Shown here: positions 17,325 to 26,386 of the stretch, one piece after another | How the letters are laid out: each line of letters starts with the position of its first letter | Numbering within the stretch: the stretch's first letter is position 1 | Assembly (NCBI RefSeq): GCF_000758725.1 | Contig: NZ_CP009428.1 | Span: forward strand, 5,518,001-5,582,000 | DNA: 64,000 nt | Direction of reading: 5' to 3' | Source: Paenibacillus odorifer | GTDB taxonomy: Bacteria; Bacillota; Bacilli; Paenibacillales; Paenibacillaceae | Translations under genes and position numbers: made by a program | Notes under the pieces: model-generated | The model's database searches: none | What the model saw: only the letters and a program-made list of their open reading frames with translations | What the model was told of the DNA's origin: nothing

Positions 17325-18338
17325 TCATTTGTTTATTTTCTTGCAAGATCCCCGCTTAACCAGTACGGATTCGAATACCATATGTTTGTTTTGCGAATCA
17401 CCTGTGATCAGGTCAAACAAAATTTCAACACTGGCCTTCGCCATATCCACTCCGGGTTGGCTGATCGTATCCAGAGATGGATGATAATATTCTGCCATTT
17501 CAATCCCGTCGAATCCGATAATCGAAACATCATTTGGAATTGATAAGCCCAAAGACAATAACGCCTTAGCAGCCCCAATGGCAATCGTATCTGATGCAGC
17601 AAAAACAGCAGTGATATCTTTTTTCTTATTGAGCAGACGTTTGGTAGCTGTAAAGCCAGAGCTTGGACTATATTCACAATCCTCTACCATTGAAGGGTCG
17701 TACTCAATTCCATGCTCCTCAAGCGCTTTGATATATCCCATAAGCCGCCGGTTGCCTGTCGTATTTTGTACCAGAGGAAATCTGGCCAAAAAGCAGATAT
17801 TGCGATGTCCTAATGAGATTAAATAGCTGACAGCCTTATAAGATTCCTGAAGATCATCAATGATCACGCTTGAAAAAACAGCAGGATCGACTTCTTTTGT
17901 AGTCGTGATGGTAGTCAGAACAAATGGAACTTTTAATTGTTTGAATTTATCTTCGGAATGATCATACGTTCCGCCCATAAAAATTACGCCATATAGATTT
18001 TTTTCTTTTACAAGCTGTAGAGCGATATCGATCTCATCTACTCCATCTTCTACATGCTGGATCATAAGCGGACATCCCCGCAGGTTCACCTGGCGTTCAA
18101 CTTCCTTGATCATGTCTGCAAAAAACGGGTTTGAGATCCCTTTTACCATTAGCGCTATGGTATTGGATCGCGTCTTTTTCAAGTTGCTCGCATTACCATT
18201 TGGAATATAGTTATGTTCTCTAACAACCGCCATTACTTTAGCTCTAGTTGTATCGCTTACAACACCGCTATTATTGATTACTCTGGAGACTGTGGCGATA
18301 CCCACGCCTGATAGCCTTGCAATATCTTTGATATTCAT
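17325..18338 (-). CDS. LacI-family transcriptional repressor
   Basis: The 337-residue regulator has an N-terminal LacI helix-turn-helix and hinge (NIKDIARLSGVGIATVSRVINNSG) and a periplasmic-binding-protein-like sensor domain (residues 60-330). It is the first gene of the operon and probably controls it and itself through the palindrome at 18416-18429. The inducer should be a breakdown product of the imported sugar. It starts with ATG at 18338 after AGGAGTGGAG-like sequence. Confidence 0.93.
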   Translation of the reverse strand: MNIKDIARLSGVGIATVSRVINNSGVVSDTTRAKVMAVVREHNYIPNGNASNLKKTRSNTIALMVKGISNPFFADMIKEVERQVNLRGCPLMIQHVEDGVDEIDIALQLVKEKNLYGVIFMGGTYDHSEDKFKQLKVPFVLTTITTTKEVDPAVFSSVIIDDLQESYKAVSYLISLGHRNICFLARFPLVQNTTGNRRLMGYIKALEEHGIEYDPSMVEDCEYSPSSGFTATKRLLNKKKDITAVFAASDTIAIGAAKALLSLGLSIPNDVSIIGFDGIEMAEYYHPSLDTISQPGVDMAKASVEILFDLITGDSQNKHMVFESVLVKRGSCKKINK

Positions 18339-18415
18339 ATTTACCTTGCTCCACTCCTATGATGAGTCCCCCCTTCACCCGATGAAAATCAGGTTGTGGA
18401 AACGCATGAAATGAT

Positions 18416-18429
18416 GGGAAACGTTTCCC
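18416..18429. promoter_or_regulatory. LacI-type operator palindrome
   Basis: GGGAAACGTTTCCC is a perfect 14-bp palindrome with the central CG typical of LacI/CcpA-family operators. It lies about 45 bp downstream of the predicted start site of the LacI operon, where a bound repressor would block elongation. Confidence 0.7.
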
Positions 18430-18477
18430 GCGACATCATTTTGAGTCCTTAGCGTGTTTTTTCCGCTTACTTCGTCC

Positions 18478-18506
18478 ATTATGAACAGGTAATTTTTATA
18501 AGTCAA
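18478..18506 (-). promoter_or_regulatory. Promoter of the LacI/beta-glucan operon
   Basis: On the minus strand TTGACT and CATAAT are separated by exactly 17 bp. This is a good vegetative promoter, with a start site near 18471. Confidence 0.7.
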
Positions 18507-18637
18507 CTAAAAACACAAAAAAAATTGTGATTCATCACTTTTTATTTGGTTAAAATTACAATAAGTCTATAGTTACTCAATCTAGAAATTAGAAGTAATT
18601 GGTATTTATATATCAAACAATAGTTTTCCTTACTTTA

Positions 18638-18666
18638 TTGACTTTAAAATAAGAATGGAATACCAT
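18638..18666 (+). promoter_or_regulatory. Promoter of the serine hydrolase gene
   Basis: TTGACT (18638-18643) and TACCAT (18661-18666) are spaced by 17 bp. The -10 box is weak. The start site would be near 18673. Confidence 0.5.
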
Positions 18667-18694
18667 CAATTTAGTGATTTTTATCGTTTTAACA

Positions 18695-18707
18695 GAAAAC
18701 GTTTCCA
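18695..18707 (+). promoter_or_regulatory. Second operator-like site, before the serine hydrolase gene
   Basis: GAAAACGTTTCCA shares the AAACGTTTCC core with the palindrome at 18416-18429. It lies just downstream of the predicted plus-strand start site, so the same repressor (or CcpA) may control both divergent units. Confidence 0.5.
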
Positions 18708-18781
18708 CTCATTTTTCTAGTTTTTCTTTTTGTCACTTCGCTACCTAGCTAGGAATATCAAGAGAAAGAAGGACTCTTTTT

Positions 18782-19690
18782 ATGTTGAACATGGCTCAAT
18801 TCGCAGCTAAGGCTCGTGAACGAAACCTGAATATCTTCAATGTTCGTGTGCTTCAAAACGGAAACCTTGTGGGAAAACTGGATCTCACGGAGGATATTCG
18901 GCGCTTGCAGCATTCCGTCAGCAAGTCTTTTACTTCTATGGCAGTAGGTCTTGCCATTGATGAAGGGAAGCTGACACTGGAAACAACGCTTAAAGATGTT
19001 TTTCCGGAGTATGTCTCTCCTCTTAAACAAACACCTCCTTCCATGCAGCCCGGAGATATAACTTTGTTCGATTTACTGCGAATGAGTACAGGGCACGATT
19101 CCCCTCCATTTTGGGCTGAAGAGAGATTAGCCTTGAAGGATAAAAATTGGGTGCAGCATTATTTATCTCTGACTTTAGACAGAGCTCCCGGAGAGAAATT
19201 TACATACAGCAGCGGAGATACCATTATGATCTCTGCAATGGTGCAAGCCCGCGTCGGGCAAACCGTAAAGGATTATCTGGTACCTCGTTTGTTTGCACCT
19301 CTGGGTATAAACAATGTGGATTGGGAAACAACACCTCAAGGGGTAACCCTTGGCTGTGCCGGACTTCAGATTAACACGGAAGAGTTAAGCCGGTTTGGAC
19401 AGCTGCTTTTACAGCAAGGAAAGTGGCAGGGCCAGCAACTGATCCCCGCAGCATGGATCGATTTTGTTACACAAAAACAGATCGACAATGATGGAAACGG
19501 CGACTGGGGAGAAGGATACGGCTGCCAATTCTGGCTCTGCTCCCACGACGCTTACCGTGCCGATGGCGCTCATGGACAATTCTGTCTTGTGGTGCCGGAC
19601 GCTCAAGCAGTCATTGCAATTAACAGCATGGAAGATAACATGCAGGGAATCCTGGACACCGTCTGGGAGGAAATCTGGCCGCTTCTTTAG
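18782..19690 (+). CDS. Beta-lactamase-fold serine hydrolase
   Basis: The 302-residue protein has the class C/esterase fold. The nucleophile motif SxxK is Ser45-Lys48 (SVSK). The usual YxN is Tyr142-Ser-Ser144 (YSSGD), with serine in place of asparagine. A third-motif candidate HGQ lies near residue 262. With no signal peptide and this altered motif it is probably a cytoplasmic esterase or amidase rather than an antibiotic-resistance enzyme. It starts at ATG 18782 after AAGAAGGA. It diverges from the LacI operon and shares an operator-like site with it. Confidence 0.85.
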   Translation: MLNMAQFAAKARERNLNIFNVRVLQNGNLVGKLDLTEDIRRLQHSVSKSFTSMAVGLAIDEGKLTLETTLKDVFPEYVSPLKQTPPSMQPGDITLFDLLRMSTGHDSPPFWAEERLALKDKNWVQHYLSLTLDRAPGEKFTYSSGDTIMISAMVQARVGQTVKDYLVPRLFAPLGINNVDWETTPQGVTLGCAGLQINTEELSRFGQLLLQQGKWQGQQLIPAAWIDFVTQKQIDNDGNGDWGEGYGCQFWLCSHDAYRADGAHGQFCLVVPDAQAVIAINSMEDNMQGILDTVWEEIWPLL

Positions 19691-19807
19691 GAGCGGTCTT
19701 TTTTATGGCTTAAGGTTAGCGTGCGCATAATGGGTAATTTACATTCTTCGGCGATTAGTACATAACACCGCCAAGTAACCAGCACTTGCTGTTGCTGAGG
19801 AGGCTCG

Positions 19808-20986
19808 CGGACTCAGATGACCTTATTTGCTCATTTATCGCCTTTTGAGATACGTTTCGGACTCCAGTGCAGCTATTCCTGAGAAAGCGGCTCTTTTGGG
19901 ACACGTTTGGCACCAATAGCGACGATGGAGTCCGATAACATCGCAAATCCCACACTTTTCAGCATTTAAGGTCATCTGGGTCCGATAGCAGCTGGGTATG
20001 TGCAAATATGGTCTAGATGTTCGAAGTTTGATGTTCAACGATGATTAGTAGCTAAATACGCCCAAGCGTTCACACCAATCGATGCTCAAACCGTAAGTCC
20101 CCACCATCAAACTCGCCATGCAGTCAACAACAATAGATGCACAACACCAAGTAACCAGCATTACTCAGACCGAGGAGGCTCGCGGACTCAGATGACCTTA
20201 TTTGCTCATTTATCGCCTTTTGAGCAACGTTTCGGACTCCAGTGCAGCTATTCCTGAGAAAGCGGCTCTTTTGGGGCACGTTTGGCATCAATAGCGACTA
20301 TGGAGTCCGATAACATCGAAAATCCCGCACTTTTCAGCATTTAAGGTCATCTGGGTCCGATAGCAGCTGGGTATGTGCAAAATAAGTAACTCAACACACC
20401 AGTAACCAGCACTTGCTGAGACTGAGGAGGCTTGCGGACTCAGATGACGTTATTTACTCATTTAACACCTTTTGAGATACGTTTCGGACTCCACTGCAGC
20501 TATTCTTGAGAAAGTGGCTCATTCGGGGCACGTTTAGCACCAATAGCGACGATGGAGTCCGATAACATCGCAAATGTGGCACTTTTCAGCATTTAAGGTC
20601 ATCTGGGTCCGATAGCTACTGCGTATGTGCAAATATGGTCTAGATGTTCGAAGTTTGATGTTCAACGATGATTAGTAGCTAAACACGCCCAAGCGTTCAC
20701 ACCAATCGATGCTCAAACCGTAAGTCCCCACCATCAAACTCGCCATGCAGTCAACAACAATAGATGCACAACACCAAGTAACCAGCATTACTCAGACCGA
20801 GGAGGCTCGCGGACTCAGATGACGTTATTTGCTCATTTATCGCCTTTTGAGATACGTTTCGGACTCCACTGCAGCTATTCTTGAGAAAGTGGCTCATTCG
20901 GGGCACGTTTGGCACCAATAGCGACGATGGAGTCCGATAACATCGCAAATTCCGCACTTTTCAGCATTTAAGGTCATCTGAGTCCG
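19808..20986. repeat. Array A: four 177-bp nested inverted-repeat modules
   Basis: Modules lie at 19808-19984, 20183-20359, 20435-20611 and 20810-20986, each exactly 177 bp. Each begins with CGGACTCAGATGAC-TTA and ends with its inverse (TAAGGTCATCTG-GTCCG). Inside is a second pair, CGGACTCCA-TGCAGCTATT and AATAGCGACGATGGAGTCCG (its first copies vary slightly). Start-to-start spacing is 375, 252 and 375 bp, so the whole array is a 627-bp unit duplicated in tandem. No credible ORF is present from 19691 to 21158. Confidence 0.88.
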
Positions 20987-21125
20987 ATAGCTGCTGCGTA
21001 TGTACAAATGTGATCTAGTCGTTTGAAGTTTAATGTTCAACGATGACTCGAATTTCGACGTTTAGTTCAAGAAGGAAGACAAAGGTATCCCGTGTGTGAC
21101 CTCGAACTAAAACTCGCGCACGCAA

Positions 21126-21153
21126 AAACAGCCTTCCCGAAGGAAGGCTGTTA
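21126..21153 (-). terminator. Terminator of the tRNA-Arg gene
   Basis: On the minus strand AACAGCCTTCC and GGAAGGCTGTT form a tight hairpin followed by TTTGCG, directly after the tRNA. Confidence 0.75.
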
Positions 21154-21158
21154 ATTGA

Positions 21159-21232
21159 CGTCCCGGAAGGGATTCGAACCCCTGACCGTGCGCTTAGAAG
21201 GCGCATGCTCTATCCAGCTGAGCTACCGGGAC
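21159..21232 (-). tRNA. tRNA-Arg (anticodon UCU)
   Basis: The 74-nt cloverleaf can be read directly: acceptor GTCCCGG pairs with CCGGGAC, the D arm has AGCTCAGCTGGATAGAGC, the anticodon loop is CTTCTAA with anticodon TCT, and the T loop is GGTTCGAATCC. CCA is not encoded. It reads AGA/AGG arginine codons. Confidence 0.96.
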
Positions 21233-21373
21233 ATATAAGAAATAAATACTATGTATTGACGCAACGATATTTATTATACCTTATTCAGCGGATTTTTCAA
21301 GTCAAAACAACTTAGAAAAATAATAAAAGAGTTTTCGGTGCGGTTTTTTTACACGTCAGTATAACCACAGGAA

Positions 21374-21400
21374 ATGAAAAGAACGGCATTTCTGCCGTCC
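21374..21400 (-). terminator. Terminator of the 21442-21798 gene
   Basis: On the minus strand GGACGGCA, a short loop, and TGCCGTTC are followed by TTTTC. Confidence 0.65.
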
Positions 21401-21441
21401 TTTTCAGCGATTCCAGTGTACACTTTACAAGCCTTCGTTAT

Positions 21442-21798
21442 TTACTCCAGCTTTCGAAAACGCTTCTCCAGCTGCTTTTTCAAATCCCCAAAAGTGAGTA
21501 ATTCTCTTTGAAACTTGGAATGCTCATCTTCTGGCGACATGAAGTTGCTGCCTGTAAATGCACTCGAGGTCACATCTTGAAAAGCGTCATGCATATTGTT
21601 ATCAAACCAATCGGTAGAGGTATCAGCATCATTAGTCAGAATACGGACAATCTCATATCCCTCTTCACGCCGATCCTCAACGATATACACCAAAAGCGCA
21701 GGATCACTAACAGCACCCGGCAAAACACCCACTTCTGCACAAGGCGCACCATCGTACTCCATCATTCTGCGAATTTTGGCGTCTTTAATATAATACAC
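21442..21798 (-). CDS. Small hypothetical protein
   Basis: I do not recognise this 118-residue acidic protein. It has no signal peptide or membrane segment; the middle predicts a short beta-rich part (DPALLVYIVEDRREEGYEIVRILTND), and the C-terminus is a charged helix (FGDLKKQLEKRFRKLE). It starts with GTG at 21798 behind GGAGGGAAGGA. It has its own terminator and appears monocistronic, between tRNA-Arg and asnB. Confidence 0.7.
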   Translation of the reverse strand: MYYIKDAKIRRMMEYDGAPCAEVGVLPGAVSDPALLVYIVEDRREEGYEIVRILTNDADTSTDWFDNNMHDAFQDVTSSAFTGSNFMSPEDEHSKFQRELLTFGDLKKQLEKRFRKLE

Positions 21799-21942
21799 CT
21801 GTCATCCTTCCCTCCTGGCAAATTCCCCTCTCCCCTAGTGTTCGGATAAGGACATACATTTTATGCCTTCCTTCGGCATATATCTGTATTACTTGGCAAA
21901 AAAGTAAGGACAACAATCGCACAAAAGAGAGGATGAACCATC

Positions 21943-23787
21943 ATGTGCGGAATAACCGGATTTATCCAGTGGCGCGGAGATCTCACTCAGCACTCGCAGC
22001 TGCTGGTCAAAATGACTGAAACTTTAGCAAACCGCGGCCCCGATGCAGCCGGAACCTGGATCTCAGGCCCCTGTGCTTTCGGTCACCGCAGACTTAGCGT
22101 TATCGATCCGGAGAACGGTGCCCAGCCCATGATCACCCGCCATGAGGAACAGGTATACGCGATTGTTTACAACGGCGAATTATATAACGCCCTCGAACTC
22201 AAACAGGAACTTAAGCAGCGAGGGCATCAATTCCGCACCCAGTGCGATACAGAGGTGCTGCTGCATTCCTATATCGAATGGGGGCCGGATTGCGCAGAGA
22301 AGCTAAATGGAATCTTTGCTTTTGCAGTATGGGACGGTCTTCGGGACCAAGTCTTTTTTGCACGTGACCGTTTAGGTGTGAAACCCCTGTTCTATAGCAA
22401 GGTTGATGACGTCCTAGTTTTTGGCTCAGAGCCTAAGGCGTTGCTGCAGCATCCCAAGGTACAACCAATCGTGGGTCCTGAAGGTCTCGCAGAAATCTTC
22501 ATCATCGGTCCAGCGCGTACACCGGGTCATGGTGTTTATAAGGATATGCAAGAGCTTCGTCCAGGTCATGCTATGATCTATAACCGTGAAGGTCTGCGCA
22601 GTTATGCCTATTGGAAGCTGGAGAGCGCAAAGCATACTGACAATGAAGCAGAGACAGCCGCTAAGGTGCGTGAACTGCTCCAAGATACACTCGAACGCCA
22701 ACTGGTCTCAGACGTCCCTGTTTGCTCTCTTTTGTCGGGAGGGCTGGATTCCAGTGCGCTGACGGCACTTGCAGTGGATTACTACAACCGGAATGGTCAG
22801 GGACAAGTGGATACTTATTCCGTAGACTATGTAGATAACGACAAACATTTCAAAAGTCATACTTTCCAGCCGGGAGCAGATGGGCCGTGGATTAAACGAA
22901 TGGTCGATGAATTGAATACAAACCACCACTACATCTCGTTCGATACCCCGGAGCTTGTAGAAGCGCTGGATAATGCTTTGTACACTAGGGATTTACCAGG
23001 GATGACCGATGTAGACTCTTCTTTGTACTTATTTTGCCGGGAGATTAAAAAGAACGCGACAGTAGCTATTTCCGGTGAAGCGGCGGATGAGATTTTTGGC
23101 GGATACCCTTGGTTCCACCGTGAGGAAATGCTCTCCTCAGGCACTTTTCCTTGGTCAGTTGCGCCGAAAATGCGTGCAAGTCTACTTTCCCCAGAAATTA
23201 ACGAGTGGATCCGTCCACTGGAATATTTGGGTGACAGATATAGCGATGCGGTGGCTGAAGTTCCAAAGTTGGATGGAGAAACGGGAAAACAAGCACAAAT
23301 GCGCGTCATGTCCTATCTGAATATCACCCGCTTCATGCCTACTCTGCTAGACCGTAAAGACCGAATGAGCATGGGCGCAGGGCTAGAGGTACGTGTTCCA
23401 TATTGTGATCACCGACTCGTTCAATATGTATTTAATATTCCTTGGGAAATCAAGAATCTGGGGGGCCGTGAAAAAGGGATTTTACGTAAATCTCTTGAAG
23501 GCATTCTTCCAGACGATGTGCTCTACCGCAAAAAAAGCCCTTACCCCAAAACTCATAATCCTGCCTATTTAAATGCGGTACGAACTCAGGTATTAAACAT
23601 TCTGGATGACTCCACTTCCCCCCTACTTCCGTTAATTGATGCTGCCAAAATCCGTGAGATCGCCGCTTCCCCGGAATCCTCAACCAATCTGCCTTGGTTC
23701 GGCCAACTCATGTCCGGTCCTCAGCTGTTTGCTTACCTCGCCCAAGTGGATCTCTGGCTGCGTAAATATAACGTCTCCATCCAATAA
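21943..23787 (+). CDS. asnB: Asparagine synthase (glutamine-hydrolysing)
   Basis: The 614-residue enzyme makes asparagine from aspartate, glutamine and ATP. Cys2 (MCGITGF) is the N-terminal nucleophile of the class II glutaminase domain (residues 1 to about 210); RGPDAAG, GHRRLSV and YNGELYN motifs are present. The synthetase domain has the ATP pyrophosphatase loop SGGLDSS near residue 266 and RKDRMSMGAGLEVRVP near residue 468. It starts with ATG 21943 after AGAGAGGATG; Cys2 fixes the start. It appears monocistronic. It may be one of several paralogues, as in Bacillus (asnB, asnH, asnO). Confidence 0.96.
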   Translation: MCGITGFIQWRGDLTQHSQLLVKMTETLANRGPDAAGTWISGPCAFGHRRLSVIDPENGAQPMITRHEEQVYAIVYNGELYNALELKQELKQRGHQFRTQCDTEVLLHSYIEWGPDCAEKLNGIFAFAVWDGLRDQVFFARDRLGVKPLFYSKVDDVLVFGSEPKALLQHPKVQPIVGPEGLAEIFIIGPARTPGHGVYKDMQELRPGHAMIYNREGLRSYAYWKLESAKHTDNEAETAAKVRELLQDTLERQLVSDVPVCSLLSGGLDSSALTALAVDYYNRNGQGQVDTYSVDYVDNDKHFKSHTFQPGADGPWIKRMVDELNTNHHYISFDTPELVEALDNALYTRDLPGMTDVDSSLYLFCREIKKNATVAISGEAADEIFGGYPWFHREEMLSSGTFPWSVAPKMRASLLSPEINEWIRPLEYLGDRYSDAVAEVPKLDGETGKQAQMRVMSYLNITRFMPTLLDRKDRMSMGAGLEVRVPYCDHRLVQYVFNIPWEIKNLGGREKGILRKSLEGILPDDVLYRKKSPYPKTHNPAYLNAVRTQVLNILDDSTSPLLPLIDAAKIREIAASPESSTNLPWFGQLMSGPQLFAYLAQVDLWLRKYNVSIQ

Positions 23788-23812
23788 GCGCGTAGACAAC
23801 TGAGATAATCGA

Positions 23813-23866
23813 CAAGCCAAACAGCAAGTCCCCGTATCCGGTGGCTTGCTGTTTGGCTTGTATTTG
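23813..23866 (+). terminator. Terminator of asnB
   Basis: CAAGCCAAACAGCAAG (23813-23828) pairs perfectly over 16 bp with CTTGCTGTTTGGCTTG (23845-23860), followed by TATTT. The T tract is short, but the stem is very stable. Confidence 0.75.
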
Positions 23867-23900
23867 CAAGGATTACTCTACGATCTTATCTGAACGATCT

Positions 23901-24737
23901 TTAAAAGTTAAAGTTGTCCGGGTCCGGGCCAAATCGATGGTCTTTGTTCAAGCCCTCGATAGCTTTGACATCCTCATCACTAAGCGTAAAGTCAAAGAAT
24001 CCTGCATTCTCCTTGATTCGATCCGCATGTACGGATTTAGGTATCGTAATGACACCTTGCTGCAAATCCCAGCGAAGTACAATTTGAGCAGGGGTCTTAC
24101 CATACTTCTCAGCCAACTCTTTTAAGAGCGGTAGGTCAAGATTCCCTTGCATTAGTGGACTCCATGCTTCAAGCTGAATGCCCTGTTCATTGGCATATTT
24201 CAGCAGCTCACGCTGAGTCAACAGCGGATGGAATTCCACCTGATTCACCACTGGTACCACTCCGGTATCCTCGATGATATCTTTCAGATGATGAACCTGA
24301 AAATTGCTCACGCCGATAGATTTGATGAGGCCCTCTTTTTGCAGATGAATTAAGGCCTTCCATGTCTCACGATATTTTCCTGCCACCGGCCAGTGTATGA
24401 GATACAGATCTAGATAGTCCAGACCTAGCTTGCGCCGGCTATCCTCGAACGCTTTTAGCGTAGACTCATAACCTTGATCAGGATTTCGTACTTTAGTCGT
24501 AATAAACAGCTCATCCCGGGCCACTCCACAATCACGAATAGCTTGTCCTACGCCTTCTTCGTTATTGTATCCGGCTGCCGTATCAATACTTCGATATCCT
24601 AATTCCACTGCGGTTTTGACCGCATGAATAACCTCTTCGCCATCTTTAGTCTTATACACGCCAAGACCCAGCCACGGCATGGTCACCCCATCATTTAAAG
24701 TAGGACCACCCGAGAACGGTGCATTCAATTCACTCAT
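23901..24737 (-). CDS. Aldo/keto reductase (YvgN/YtbE-like)
   Basis: The 278-residue NADPH-dependent reductase has the full catalytic tetrad Asp52, Tyr57, Lys82 and His115 (IDTAAGYNNE, TTKV, LIHWP) and the cofactor-binding IPKSVHADRIKEN near the C-terminus. It would reduce aldehydes such as methylglyoxal. The ATG at 24737 has GGAGGG seven bases upstream; a GTG just before it is less likely. It is monocistronic. Confidence 0.94.
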   Translation of the reverse strand: MSELNAPFSGGPTLNDGVTMPWLGLGVYKTKDGEEVIHAVKTAVELGYRSIDTAAGYNNEEGVGQAIRDCGVARDELFITTKVRNPDQGYESTLKAFEDSRRKLGLDYLDLYLIHWPVAGKYRETWKALIHLQKEGLIKSIGVSNFQVHHLKDIIEDTGVVPVVNQVEFHPLLTQRELLKYANEQGIQLEAWSPLMQGNLDLPLLKELAEKYGKTPAQIVLRWDLQQGVITIPKSVHADRIKENAGFFDFTLSDEDVKAIEGLNKDHRFGPDPDNFNF

Positions 24738-24856
24738 CACTTAACCCTCCAAGCTTATTGTTATTTCGTTAAACATACTTAACCTTTTTACCCACTTAAG
24801 AAGCAAACGCTACCATAAAAAGTATAGCAGATGGCTTCATCATTCCCCAAATCCTT

Positions 24857-24886
24857 ATAAAAAAACGGAGGCGTAAGCGCCCCCGC
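24857..24886 (-). terminator. Terminator of the cupin gene
   Basis: On the minus strand CGGGGGCG-CTTA-CGCCTCCG forms a hairpin with one mismatch, followed by a run of T residues. Confidence 0.8.
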
Positions 24887-24892
24887 TCTTCT

Positions 24893-25348
24893 TTATTTCT
24901 CAATTAGTTTGAAATCATCAAAATGGAATTCAGGAGAAACAATACAGGATACCAGCGTCGGCTCTTTGCCTAACGAACGCGCGGCCTGCCATACTCCCGC
25001 TGGAACAACCACTTGTGGCTGCTGGCCTGCAGCAATATCGAGACCCAGAATAACTTCCTGCACATCCTCAGGCTTATCTCCATTACCTCCGAGACTAAGC
25101 ACGATTGGACTACCGGAATGCCACAACCAAACTTCATCGGACAATACAGTATGCCAATCAGATTGTTCGCCTTCGTGAAGCAGAAAATAAATTGAAGATG
25201 CCGAATGACGTGATCCAGAATAGCTATCGCCTAACACTTCCTGCGAAATTTCAAATTCCGAATTCCAAAGTCTTTTGTACCAACCACCCTCAACGTGAGG
25301 CTGTAATCCAAGCAGTTCAACTAGCGGTGAAATTTCTTTTTGCGTCAC
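24893..25348 (-). CDS. Cupin-fold protein of the DUF985 family
   Basis: The 151-residue protein carries the family signature HVEGGWYKR near the N-terminus and the cupin metal-box-like stretch LLHEGEQSDWHTVLSDEVWLWHSG in the middle, with a second beta-strand set (VVPAGVWQAAR) later. The biochemical role of DUF985 proteins is not settled. It begins at ATG 25348 and is followed by its own terminator. Confidence 0.9.
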   Translation of the reverse strand: MTQKEISPLVELLGLQPHVEGGWYKRLWNSEFEISQEVLGDSYSGSRHSASSIYFLLHEGEQSDWHTVLSDEVWLWHSGSPIVLSLGGNGDKPEDVQEVILGLDIAAGQQPQVVVPAGVWQAARSLGKEPTLVSCIVSPEFHFDDFKLIEK

Positions 25349-25450
25349 AGTAGCTTCTCTCCTTCAAAGTTAGCATGAACAACAATAGCTTCATATGCAT
25401 AAGGTTGTTTTTGCTTTTTACTTTAACGGAATAAGCTCGAATTGTAAAAT

Positions 25451-26386
25451 CTATTTACTGTCCTTGCTCGCTTTGAAGACTTCCGCAATCGCTCCAAGAC
25501 TTCCCAGCGTTTCAACAGCGCTAGTTGGCAAGAACACTTTATTAGCAGGGCCTTTGGCAATCTCAGCCAGAGCCTCGAAGGAACGATAAGCCAGCACCTG
25601 CTCATCCAGACCTGCTGAACGAATCAGCTCAATGCGTGATTTTTCTGCTTCTGCCACGGCTTGAATCGCTTTAGCCTCACCGTGTGCTTCCAGTTCCTGC
25701 GCCTGCCGTGAACCCTCTGCTTGACGGATACGCGCTTCTTTATCGCCTTCTGCTTTTAGAATCTTACTCTGTTTATCCCCTTCAGCGCGCAGGATCATAT
25801 CCTGCTTGGCAGCTTCCGCTTCCAAAACAATGGCACGTTTGCTCCGCTCTGCTTTCATCTGCTTATCCATCGCTTCCTGAATATCCAACGGCGGTTTGAT
25901 ATCGATAACTTCCACACGCTCGATCCGTACGCCCCACTTCTCAGTAGCTTCATCGAGAGCAAGACGGATATCCGTCGAAATCTTTTCCCGTCCAGACAAG
26001 GTCTCATCCAATTCCAGCTTACCGATGATTTGCCGCATCGTTGCCGTCGAAATGTTTCTTACCCCATAGACATAATCAGAAATACCATAAGTAGCTTCCT
26101 CTGGTCCAACCACCTGGTAGAAAATAATCGTATCAATCTGCACCTGCACGTTATCCTTTGTAATTACCGTTTGCGGAGGTACATTTGCTTGTTGGATCCG
26201 TAAATCATGGTAGGTGCGCACCTGATCAATTACAGGAATCAGAATGTTCAGCCCCGGTGTCAGCAGACGATTAAATTTACCGAGCCTTTCCACTACGCCT
26301 ACCCGCTGCTGTGGTACGATTTTGACTGTTAATGCCACAAAAACTACGACCACTACAATAATAATTGCGATAATTGCCCATTGCAT
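25451..26386 (-). CDS. SPFH/stomatin-family membrane protein (QmcA-like)
   Basis: About 311 residues: an N-terminal membrane anchor (WAIIAIIIVVVVVFVALTV), an SPFH domain (residues 20-200), then a long Ala/Glu/Lys-rich coiled coil (KAERSKRAIVLEAEAAKQ onward). Such proteins form large rings in membrane microdomains and work with NfeD partners. The ATG at 26386 overlaps the TAA of the upstream NfeD gene (TAATG), which implies translational coupling; the longer start at 26404 lacks that logic. Confidence 0.93.
   Translation of the reverse strand: MQWAIIAIIIVVVVVFVALTVKIVPQQRVGVVERLGKFNRLLTPGLNILIPVIDQVRTYHDLRIQQANVPPQTVITKDNVQVQIDTIIFYQVVGPEEATYGISDYVYGVRNISTATMRQIIGKLELDETLSGREKISTDIRLALDEATEKWGVRIERVEVIDIKPPLDIQEAMDKQMKAERSKRAIVLEAEAAKQDMILRAEGDKQSKILKAEGDKEARIRQAEGSRQAQELEAHGEAKAIQAVAEAEKSRIELIRSAGLDEQVLAYRSFEALAEIAKGPANKVFLPTSAVETLGSLGAIAEVFKASKDSK

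Noticed and set aside
18782..19690. Antibiotic-resistance class C beta-lactamase
   Set aside because: No signal peptide, YSS instead of YxN, and no typical KTG motif.
19808..20986. Insertion sequence or MITE insertion
   Set aside because: No target-site duplication, transposase or defined terminal repeat beyond the nested arms was found. A non-autonomous element is still possible and is kept as a finding.
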